Below are positions 54,174 through 61,594 of a stretch of DNA of 64,000 bases, piece by piece (position 1 is the stretch's first letter; every line of letters starts with the position of its first letter). The translations under genes were made by a program, and so were the position numbers. The notes beneath the pieces are model-generated. The model was not told the origin of the DNA. It did not search any database and saw nothing but the letters and a program-made list of their open reading frames with translations. Source of the stretch: Candidatus Dadabacteria bacterium (lineage in GTDB: Bacteria > Desulfobacterota_D > UBA1144 > Nemesobacterales > Nemesobacteraceae); the NCBI GenBank assembly GCA_028823955.1, contig JAPPFE010000016.1, positions 76,497 through 140,496 of the forward strand. The letters are read 5' to 3'.

Positions 54174-55286
54174 TTGAGCAGAAAAACGATAGCGGTTCTT
54201 TTCGGCGGTGTTTCGGTTGAGCATGAAGTGTCGCTCGTTTCATCAAAATTTATCATCAGCAACCTTGATCCTTCAAAATTTTCTCTGCTGCCGGTCTTAA
54301 TCTCGAAGGATGGCAGATGGCAGAGGGCCGTTCTTGAGAATTGGCAGGAGGGGCATCCTCCGGCCGTGGTTCCCGACTCCGAGATCGTCCCCATGCTCGA
54401 CGGCTCTCCCCCCGGTCGTTTCGCTGAAATAGTCAACGGAGAGATAAAGGAGATTTTTTCCGTGGACGCCGTTTTCCCCGTCCTTCACGGAACCTTCGGC
54501 GAGGACGGATCGGTACAGGGTCTTATCGATCTTATGGGTGTTCCCTGCGTGGGAGTGGACCTGCTTGGGTCTTCGCTTTGCATTGACAAGATAGTCTCAA
54601 AGGCAATCCTCAGGGATAACGGTATCCCGGTTGTCCCGTTTTTCGGTTTCTCGGGAACCGACTGGCAAAACGATAAGGAAGCAGTTCTCCGCCGCATAGA
54701 AGACGAAATAGGATTTCCCTGCTTTGTTAAATCCTCAAACCTGGGTTCAAGCGTGGGAGTTTCAAGGGTGAGTTCTTCTGAGGCAATTGCCGAAGCGGTG
54801 GAGGCCTCTTTTGATTTTTCTGAGAGGGTGATCGTTGAGAGGGCCGTGAAGAATCTAAGGGAAGTTGAGGTAAGCGTAATAGGGAATCAGGACCCTCAGG
54901 CGTCGGTTCCGGGAGAATTGGTCGTGGAAGGAGGCTTTTACGATTACCAAAAGAAGTACCACGACGAGTCAACGCAATTCCGGATTCCATGCGACCTCGA
55001 CCCCGAGACTCAGGAGAGGATTAGAACCCTCGCTCTTGCTTCCTATACTGCTCTTTGCTGCACCGGTATGGCGAGGGTGGATTTTCTGGTTGACGCTGAT
55101 ACGGACCAGGTGTTTGTAAGCGAGATAAACACAATTCCCGGGTTTACTCCGATAAGCATGTACCCGAAACTCTGGGAGGCAAGCGGGCTTTGCGTCGGAG
55201 AGATGCTCGAGATGCTTGTTGAACTGGCCGAGCAGAGGCATCGGATGAGAAGGGAGCTCAGAACGGATTTCTCCGGTTCCAGCTAG
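54174..55286 (+). CDS. ddl: D-alanine--D-alanine ligase
   Basis: An ATP-grasp ligase of 370 residues that makes the D-Ala-D-Ala end of peptidoglycan precursors. The N-terminal VLFGGVSVEHEVSLVSS, the substrate region LHGTFGEDGSVQGLIDLMGVP, and the metal/ATP site VSEINTIPGFTPISMYP are diagnostic. The start is a TTG at 54174 with a weak GGGGG upstream. No in-frame ATG is nearer. It stands apart from mur genes, but near mltD, which also acts on the cell wall. Confidence 0.93.
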   Translation: MSRKTIAVLFGGVSVEHEVSLVSSKFIISNLDPSKFSLLPVLISKDGRWQRAVLENWQEGHPPAVVPDSEIVPMLDGSPPGRFAEIVNGEIKEIFSVDAVFPVLHGTFGEDGSVQGLIDLMGVPCVGVDLLGSSLCIDKIVSKAILRDNGIPVVPFFGFSGTDWQNDKEAVLRRIEDEIGFPCFVKSSNLGSSVGVSRVSSSEAIAEAVEASFDFSERVIVERAVKNLREVEVSVIGNQDPQASVPGELVVEGGFYDYQKKYHDESTQFRIPCDLDPETQERIRTLALASYTALCCTGMARVDFLVDADTDQVFVSEINTIPGFTPISMYPKLWEASGLCVGEMLEMLVELAEQRHRMRRELRTDFSGSS

Positions 55287-55289
55287 GAT

Positions 55290-56198
55290 TCACTTGCCGA
55301 GGATATCGTTTTTCTGTCCCCGGAAAAGCACGAGGAAGACGACCCCGACGATTATTGACGCTCCGCCGAGAAGTTTGGTAATCGACGGCAGGTCGTCAAA
55401 GAAAACATGCGCGAGGATCAGCACGAAGATCGATTCCATCGGCATGACGGCGGTTGTTCGTGAGATGTCGAGAAGCTTTATGGCGTGAAACTGGCTTCCT
55501 TTTGCTATATACGCTCCGCACGCACCTCCGCACGCCATCACAAACGCCTGTTCTAGGCTTGGAGGCTGAAATGTCCCGGTGAGTATTAGGTAAATGAAAA
55601 GGACTATGGAGACTCCCAGGGTTCTAAGCGTCGCTACTGTCAGCATGTTCAGGTCCTGCGCTATCTTCTTTACCATGAAAGAGAGAAAGGAATATAAAAA
55701 CGCGGCCCCGAGGGCCATAGCGGTTCCGAAAATTAGATAATCCTCTCTCTGGTAGGCGACCACCACTCCGCCGGCCACCGTCAAGGCTATTCCTACGCTC
55801 TCTCCCTTGTTGAGCCTTTCACCGAGAAAGATTATGCCGAGCAGAAGCGCGAAAAGCGTCTGGGCCTTCATCAGGAACGAGGTAAGGGCCGGCCCGATCG
55901 TCCAGAGCGCAACCATCCACAAGGCGGCCCCTGCCGAAGTTATAACGGAACTCCAGATGAAAATGGCACGGTACTCTCGGATTCTTCTTAGTTCCTTTCT
56001 CTGCGAGCGAAGAAAGGGGAAGAGGATTAAGGCGACTACAAAAGCTCCGAAGAACCAGAAAAAAGTGGTGGTTTCGGGGTGAAGGTCGCTTCGCTCAAGC
56101 GCCTTTCCTATTGCGTAGGAAAGCGCCGTGAAAAAAGCGGTGGCTATCAGAAAGAGATAGCCCTTTATGGGAAGTTTTTCTTTCTTATCGTTGTTCAT
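55290..56198 (-). CDS. EamA/DMT-family transporter
   Basis: A 302-residue integral membrane protein with ten hydrophobic helices in two five-helix EamA halves. The first half includes FWFFGAFVVALILFPFL and GPALTSFLMKAQTLFALLLG. The second includes the repeat of that element, DISRTTAVMPMESIFVLILAHVFF. DMT proteins move amino acids, nucleotide sugars or other small metabolites; the substrate cannot be told. It overlaps the 3' end of the symporter gene by 14 bases and is convergent with ddl. Confidence 0.88.
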   Translation of the reverse strand: MNNDKKEKLPIKGYLFLIATAFFTALSYAIGKALERSDLHPETTTFFWFFGAFVVALILFPFLRSQRKELRRIREYRAIFIWSSVITSAGAALWMVALWTIGPALTSFLMKAQTLFALLLGIIFLGERLNKGESVGIALTVAGGVVVAYQREDYLIFGTAMALGAAFLYSFLSFMVKKIAQDLNMLTVATLRTLGVSIVLFIYLILTGTFQPPSLEQAFVMACGGACGAYIAKGSQFHAIKLLDISRTTAVMPMESIFVLILAHVFFDDLPSITKLLGGASIIVGVVFLVLFRGQKNDILGK

Positions 56199-57135
56199 TA
56201 ATTCTTTTGCTTCTCCACAACCAGGCTATGACCGCGCCTGAGATATTATGCCAGATGCTGAAAAGCGCGGCGGGAAGGGCGGAGAGATAGCCGAAGTGCA
56301 GCTGGGAAAGAGCTACCGCGAGCCCCGAGTTCTGCATTCCCACCTCGACGGATATAGCCCTGGCGCTGCTTTCTCCAAAACCCATTGCCTTCGCTATAAA
56401 ATAACCGCATGTGAGACCAAGAGCGTTATGAATTATTACTATGAGGAAAACCATTGCGCCGATGGTTTTTATGGATTCCGCGTTCAAAGCCACTACTATT
56501 CCCACCACAAAAGCTATAACAAGACACGATACTGAGGGCAGAAAGGGCAGTACGGCCTCTGATTTTCTTCCGAGCAGCTTCCTCAATACCACTCCGAGCA
56601 GGACCGGCAGCAGTACTATCTGAAGCGCGGAGATAAAAAGATCGGCGACCGGAACATCTATCCATCTTCCCGCGTAAACGTACATGAGCGCTGGCAGAAA
56701 AAACGGGCAAAGGAGCGTTGAAACCGAAGTCAGCGTTACGGAAAGCGCGAGATCGCCCCTCGCCAGATAGGTGATCACGTTTGACGCTGTTCCTCCGGGG
56801 CATGAACCGACGAGAACGACCCCCGCGGCGACAAGTGGGGGTGTGCCGAAGGCAGAGACAAGGAGAAAACCCAAAAGAGGCATCACGGCGTATTGGGCGA
56901 AAACGCCTGTCAGGATTTCAAGCGGTCTTGAAAAGACTCTCCTGAAGTCATCTGTTTTGAGTGTTATGCCCATAGCGAACATTATCACCGCGAGCATGGG
57001 CACTATGAGGAATCCGAGATCCCGAAAAACGGAGGGAAAAAAGTACGCTACGGCCGAGAACAGAATTATCCAGAGGATGAAGAACTTTGTTATCAGGTCT
57101 GTAAGCGAAGTTAAAGCGCTTTTCGTTGAATTCAA
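56185..57135 (-). CDS. Bile acid:sodium symporter (BASS) family protein
   Basis: A 316-residue membrane protein with about ten helices. BASS hallmarks are MFAMGITLKTDDFRRVF near residue 55, VLVGSCPGGTASNVITYLARGD (the sodium-binding crossing region), and SVEVGMQNSGLAVALSQLHF. Bacterial members often carry pantoate, keto acids or sulfur compounds and not bile acids. It is upstream of and overlaps the DMT gene, so the two are co-transcribed. No metabolic partner is adjacent. Confidence 0.9.
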   Translation of the reverse strand: MNSTKSALTSLTDLITKFFILWIILFSAVAYFFPSVFRDLGFLIVPMLAVIMFAMGITLKTDDFRRVFSRPLEILTGVFAQYAVMPLLGFLLVSAFGTPPLVAAGVVLVGSCPGGTASNVITYLARGDLALSVTLTSVSTLLCPFFLPALMYVYAGRWIDVPVADLFISALQIVLLPVLLGVVLRKLLGRKSEAVLPFLPSVSCLVIAFVVGIVVALNAESIKTIGAMVFLIVIIHNALGLTCGYFIAKAMGFGESSARAISVEVGMQNSGLAVALSQLHFGYLSALPAALFSIWHNISGAVIAWLWRSKRINEQR

Positions 57136-57184
57136 TTTTATTTGTTACCGCCAGGGCTGCCGGGGAAGCGATTACAGGGAAGTT

Positions 57185-57583
57185 TTATCGCTTCGGCTCA
57201 ACTCCGATTGCTATTTTCGAGAACCCCTGGGTTTTCGCCAGATCCATGGTGCTTACCACCGGGCCGTGCATGGCTTGGGAATCCGCCCTTATTATTACTA
57301 GGGTGTCTTTGTTGGGTATCTTCTCAAACTCCCGCTTCAAAGATCTCTCGGAACGCATAAGCACGTCGTTAAAGTAAACTTTCCCGTCTTTGGCAATGTG
57401 TATGTTCACGTCTTTTATCTCAACGATTTCGCCGGTTGCTTTCGGGAGGTTGACTTTTATGCCGCTTGATATGGCGAAATTGAGTGTAAGGGCAAAGAAA
57501 ATAAGGAGGTTGAAAATCACGTCCACGATGGGAGCCATGTCTATGCCGGACCTGCTACCTGATTTTCTTTGCGAGAATTTCAT
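57185..57583 (-). CDS. exbD: ExbD/TolR-family protein
   Basis: A 132-residue inner-membrane protein with one N-terminal transmembrane helix. The key proton-accepting Asp lies in APIVDVIFNLLIFFALT. The periplasmic domain has the ExbD pattern DVNIHIAKDGKVYFND and IIRADSQAMHGPVVSTMDLAKTQGF. It overlaps the end of exbB (ATGA). No tonB, tolA or TonB-dependent receptor gene is in the window. It could serve either the Ton or the Tol complex; the short periplasmic domain fits ExbD better. Confidence 0.9.
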   Translation of the reverse strand: MKFSQRKSGSRSGIDMAPIVDVIFNLLIFFALTLNFAISSGIKVNLPKATGEIVEIKDVNIHIAKDGKVYFNDVLMRSERSLKREFEKIPNKDTLVIIRADSQAMHGPVVSTMDLAKTQGFSKIAIGVEPKR

Positions 57584-58200
57584 AGAGATGCCTTTGCGGA
57601 AAAAACCTCGAGTATTTTCTTGCCTTCGTCCTCAAGCTCGGAGATTATCTCCTTGAATTTTCCGTCTGTGTATTTGTAGGCTATGAGCGCCGGGATTGCT
57701 ATCGTGAGTCCAAGAGCCGTTGTGTAGAGGGCTTCCGAGATACCTCCCGCGAGGGAAGGCGGATCCACTATATCCTTCTCCGATATGACGGCGAACACCT
57801 TTATCATGCCCGATATCGTTCCGAGAAGCCCGATAAGGGTGCTTATGCTGCTTATGGTGAGCAGAGTCTCGATATATTTTTCAAGGCCCTGTGCCTCGGT
57901 TTTTCCTGCGGCCTCAATGGCTTCATGCATTTCCTCTTTCGATTTGCCTGAGTTCTGCGCGGCCGCTAAAGCTATTTTGGCCACTGCGGAGTCGTTTGAT
58001 GCAGAAAGGGATTTTGCTTCTTGAATCCCCTTTGTCTCGACAGTCTCGTACAGGCTTGAAAGAAACTCTTCGGGGAGAAGCTTCTTCCTCTGAAGGAGTT
58101 GAAGCTTCTGGAGAAAAATCGCAAGTCCAAATATGGAACATAAAATCAGGGGGAAAATATATATTCCGCCTTTGGTAAAAAGATCAATGATTGCGTCCAT
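57580..58200 (-). CDS. exbB: ExbB/TolQ-family proton channel
   Basis: A 206-residue MotA/TolQ/ExbB channel protein with three transmembrane segments. The first is IYIFPLILCSIFGLAIFLQKL. The others lie in LLTISSISTLIGLLGTISGMIKVF and ISEALYTTALGLTIAIPALIAYKY, which carry the conserved Thr residues of the proton path. It forms a proton-motive-force motor with the ExbD gene that overlaps its end. A stem-loop lies 170 bases upstream. Confidence 0.93.
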   Translation of the reverse strand: MDAIIDLFTKGGIYIFPLILCSIFGLAIFLQKLQLLQRKKLLPEEFLSSLYETVETKGIQEAKSLSASNDSAVAKIALAAAQNSGKSKEEMHEAIEAAGKTEAQGLEKYIETLLTISSISTLIGLLGTISGMIKVFAVISEKDIVDPPSLAGGISEALYTTALGLTIAIPALIAYKYTDGKFKEIISELEDEGKKILEVFSAKASL

Positions 58201-58370
58201 GGGGGTTTATCCTTGAATAGAGAGGTTTTTGCTCCGGAGTCTGGGTTTTCGATACAACGAAACCATTATAAAACAAATCCGGGTTTTGTCCAAGCAAAAT
58301 TTGCAGAATGCAAGAAGCAAATACAGGAAGTCCGGGTTTTAAGTTTTCTGGTTATCCGGAATTTTTCTCT

Positions 58371-58398
58371 TTTCAAATCAGACTCAACTGACTTGAAA
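58371..58398. repeat. 11-base-pair stem-loop
   Basis: TTTCAAATCAG at 58371-58381 and CTGACTTGAAA at 58388-58398 pair along 11 positions (one G-T), with a six-base loop. It begins eight bases after the stop of the surface-protein gene on the minus strand, so it probably ends or protects that transcript, although no U run follows. Confidence 0.5.
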
Positions 58399-58405
58399 TC
58401 TCTAC

Positions 58406-60033
58406 TTATCCAGACGCTGGCTTCCTGTCATAAACCCCAAGCTTCGCAATCAGGAGCAGCACGGATATGGCAAGGAGAAGATTAAACAGGACTCCCTGCC
58501 ACCGGACTGTTCCTTTACCGCTTGCGGCAACAGCGCACCCTCCCGTTTCCTCTACGAAAACCCCCGTCAGGGAAAGCCCGCCCGTCTCCGCGCAAAGAAG
58601 TTCCTCTCCGTTAACCGTCTCAAGCAACGAGGGAAGAACCTCCCACTCCCCCAGGTCATCGTTATAAAGGTAAACATCTCCCCCGGCTTGGGGCAGACAC
58701 ACAGTCACCGTCTCTTCCTCTCCAAGCGTGACTCCCAGATCCACTTCCGCGGCGAAACCCGAAAGACGAAGCCCTTGGGGTGGATCATGAGGAGAAACTC
58801 CTTGAAGCTCGAAGATTATTTCATTCACGCGGTCAAGAACATTGCGGGGTACTATCACTGCAGGATTGCCGGATGATGGTATATCCCCTGTAACGGAAAG
58901 ATCTATTGTTCTTTCCCCGTAAACTATGCTTCCTCCCACTCCAAGGGGAGTGAGGGGAAAACCGTCCTCCGTTTCTTTACCGGGGACAACCCCTTCTGCT
59001 GACTCAATAACGGGAACAAAAACTCCGAACAGGGAAAACGAGTCGGTTTCCCCGCAGAGAAGCTCTTGTTCGTTAACCTCATCAAGTCGTGATGGAAGAC
59101 GTTCCCATTCCCCGTCGTAACGGTGAATGTGCGATTCCCCTTCAATTTCAGCCGGGGGCAGGCATACCGTAACTGTCTCTGTTTGTCCGAGTCTTACTCC
59201 CGGATCTATTTCCGCTGTGCAGCCCTCCATGCGAAACCCTGGAGGGGGATCGTGGGGAGAGAGTTCTTTAAGCTCGAAGGTTATTTCCCTGACACGGTCA
59301 AGAGTGCTTCGGGATATGATCACTGCCGGGTTGTCTGGCGATGGACATTCATCCCGGGTAACGGAGAGATCTATTGTTCTTCTCCTGTAGACTATGTTTC
59401 CTCCTTCTCCAAGGGGAGTGAGGAAAAAACCCTCAGTTGCGTTCCCGCTGTAAGTAACCCCTTCTGCGGAAGTAATGACAGGTGGTGGGGGTGGAGGAGG
59501 GGGTGGTGGTGGCGCCGTGGGATCCGTCAGGCTTAGCGAGATCATATCTCCGTGGTTCCAAGTCAGGCTGGTGACGGTCCATTGCGCGGTCTTGTCGCTG
59601 TTGGAGAGATTTGCACTGGCGATGGTAAACGAACTACTGCCCACATGGAACGTCAGATCCTGAGGGACTGCTTTATCGAGTGTGAGACTTAGGTTTGAAC
59701 CGTCGAGAATGATTGTTGTGAACTGATAACTTATGTCCTTGTGTGTGAAGGAGCTGGAAGTGAGTGCACTGCTGCAGGGATTACTACCTACATTAATGCA
59801 ACCACGGGCAGTGGGTCCTACTCCCTGCACGGTCAGTTTGGCAGACCAGACGGTGGCCTGCGCCGTAGCGGTCCTGGAGTGGAGCAGCAGAGCAGCGATC
59901 AGTAAAAGGGCGAAAAACAGTATAGAAAAACGGAAAAAAACGGCGCTGCGGGAGCTAGGCCGACGATTTTTTAGGGGGGGGGTAGAATCAAGCCGGGTTC
60001 ACGAAAATCACTTCTGAAGTTGTTTTCTTTCAT
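58406..60033 (-). CDS. Exported repeat protein with C-terminal sorting motif, frame interrupted at a poly-C tract
   Basis: The long frame ends at 58406 and has no good start: only a GTG at 59830, after the signal region. Further upstream it encodes a hydrophobic export signal (SILFFALLLIAALLLHSR then TATAQ), without any start codon. An ATG at 60033 with GGAG seven bases upstream opens another frame, which stops just after nine C (59974-59982). One extra C joins both. The mature protein has a Cys-containing N-terminal domain (WSAKLTVQGVG), a run of 11 Pro, two homologous modules of about 150 residues (each with TPLG-GG-IVY-TIDLSV and ending GVFV), then GGCAVA, a membrane helix and a basic tail, like MYXO-CTERM-type sorting signals. 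Function unknown; surface exposure is likely. Confidence 0.7.
59481..59513. repeat. G/T-rich microsatellite coding for polyproline
   Basis: A low-complexity run of GGT/GGG/GGA triplets on the plus strand encodes 11 consecutive Pro on the minus strand. It forms a stiff spacer between the N-terminal domain and the repeated modules of the exported protein. Triplet slippage would change its length without breaking the frame. Confidence 0.75.
59974..59982. repeat. Homopolymer tract of nine G (nine C on the coding strand)
   Basis: This mononucleotide run lies between the ribosome-binding site/ATG (60033) and the signal peptide of the exported protein. With nine C the frame from ATG 60033 hits TAA immediately after the tract. 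With ten (or seven) it continues into the signal peptide and body. This is the geometry of a slipped-strand contingency switch, or of a sequencing error. Confidence 0.75.
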
Positions 60034-60071
60034 TTTCATTCTCCACTTGACAGAGTTTTAAAACTGAATTC

Positions 60072-60140
60072 GAACCAGTCGGTTAGTAAGAACCGGTTAT
60101 TTCACACATAACACTAACAAAAACTGGTTATCTTTGTCAA
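60072..60140 (-). promoter_or_regulatory. Repeated AACYGGTTA-like motifs and a TTGACA box upstream of the exported protein
   Basis: GAACCAGTCGGTTA (60072-60085), GAACCGGTTAT (60090-60100) and AAACTGGTTAT (60121-60131) are three related, partly palindromic elements. On the minus strand a perfect TTGACA lies at 60140-60135, and the third motif sits where the spacer to a -10 would be. A clear -10 is not seen. These could be operator sites controlling the downstream gene. Confidence 0.4.
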
Positions 60141-60300
60141 GGCAAGAAATCGACATACGAGAAATCGGAGTATTAGTAATAAACTAATTGTATAGCTGGT
60201 CCCCTAGGCTTGCGGAGTTCTCCCTGGTTTCGGGGTCTATAATTGTTTTCCGCCGTTTTTTTCGGGTAGATTTTCTAGCTTCAAACCCGCGGAGACTTAC

Positions 60301-61566
60301 ATGATGACTTCCGATTTTGAATATACTGACGGTGAACTTTACGTTGAGAAAGTTCCCGTAAGGAAAATATGCGAGGACTTCGGAACTCCGGTCTATATCT
60401 ACAGCCACAATTCCATCCGCTCAAGCTTCCTTGAGTACAAGGATGCGTTTTCCGAAATCGACCCCCTGATCTGCTATTCCGTAAAGGCGAACTCTAATAT
60501 ATCCGTACTCAAGATTTTCTCCTCCATGGATTCCGGTTTCGATATAGTCTCGTCGGGGGAGCTGCAGAGGGTTGTCACCGCCGGGGGAGACACCTCGAAA
60601 GTGGTGTTCTCGGGAGTCGGGAAGACCGAAGAGGAGATAGAGGCCGCAATTCGCTCCCGGATACTTTTTTTCAACGTGGAATCCGAAGCGGAGCTTCAGA
60701 AGATAAACGATGTGGCCGTCTCGCTCGGAGAGAAAGCCCCGGTCGCGATAAGGGTTAATCCTGATGTTGATCCCGACACCCATCCGTACATATCGACTGG
60801 TTTTGAGAAAAGCAAGTTCGGAATCGGGATCGAAAAAGCTGTGGATGTATACAGAAACGCCTCACGGATGGGGGGAATTGAGATAAGGGGAATTGATGCC
60901 CATATAGGTTCCCAGATATTTGATCTTTCCTCCTTTTCCGAGTCCATATCGAAGCTTGTCTACCTGGCCGACAGGCTCGGGAGCGACGGGATTGAAATTT
61001 CCTACATAGACATAGGAGGGGGTCTGGCGATAAGCTACGAGAGCGAGGAAAAGCCTCCGGCGAAATCCGAGTACGCGCGGGTTTTCGAGGAACACCTTCG
61101 CGATACCAGTTACGGACTGGTCCTTGAGCCCGGGAGATCAATGGTGGGCAACGCGGGGATAATGTCTACCGGGGTGCTTTATGTTAAGGAGGGGACCTCG
61201 AAGAAATTCGTAATAGTCGACGCCGCGATGAACGACCTTGTGAGACCCGCGTTTTACGATTCGTTCCACCGGATAGAACCGGTGCGCGTGGGAGGTTCTG
61301 AATCCCGCGAGGTGGTGGACATAGTCGGCCCGATATGCGAATCGGGCGATTTTCTGGCCAGAGACAGGAGTTTCCCCGAAGTTTCCGCGGGAGATCTGCT
61401 TGCGGTTTTCAGCGCGGGGGCGTACGGTTTCGTGATGTCGTCTAATTACAACACGAGACCCCGGGCTGCCGAGGTTCTTGTAAGCGGTGAGAGGTACTGC
61501 GAGATAAGGGCTAGGGAAACTCTCGAGGATCTCCTGAAAGCTGAGAGCATCGCGGAATTTCTTTAG
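60301..61566 (+). CDS. lysA: Diaminopimelate decarboxylase
   Basis: A PLP enzyme of 421 residues for the last step of lysine synthesis. The PLP lysine is in ICYSVKANSNISVLKIF. The glycine-rich phosphate loop is YIDIGGGLAISYE, and the active-site Cys is in VGPICESGDFLARDR. The Tyr in SAGAYGFVMSSNYNTRPRAAE is also conserved. GGAG lies six bases before the ATG at 60301 (a second ATG is at 60304). It is followed after 28 bases by the haem genes, but no other lysine gene is near. Confidence 0.95.
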   Translation: MMTSDFEYTDGELYVEKVPVRKICEDFGTPVYIYSHNSIRSSFLEYKDAFSEIDPLICYSVKANSNISVLKIFSSMDSGFDIVSSGELQRVVTAGGDTSKVVFSGVGKTEEEIEAAIRSRILFFNVESEAELQKINDVAVSLGEKAPVAIRVNPDVDPDTHPYISTGFEKSKFGIGIEKAVDVYRNASRMGGIEIRGIDAHIGSQIFDLSSFSESISKLVYLADRLGSDGIEISYIDIGGGLAISYESEEKPPAKSEYARVFEEHLRDTSYGLVLEPGRSMVGNAGIMSTGVLYVKEGTSKKFVIVDAAMNDLVRPAFYDSFHRIEPVRVGGSESREVVDIVGPICESGDFLARDRSFPEVSAGDLLAVFSAGAYGFVMSSNYNTRPRAAEVLVSGERYCEIRARETLEDLLKAESIAEFL

Positions 61567-61594
61567 CATCTAAACGGCGCTTGGTAGTTAAGTC

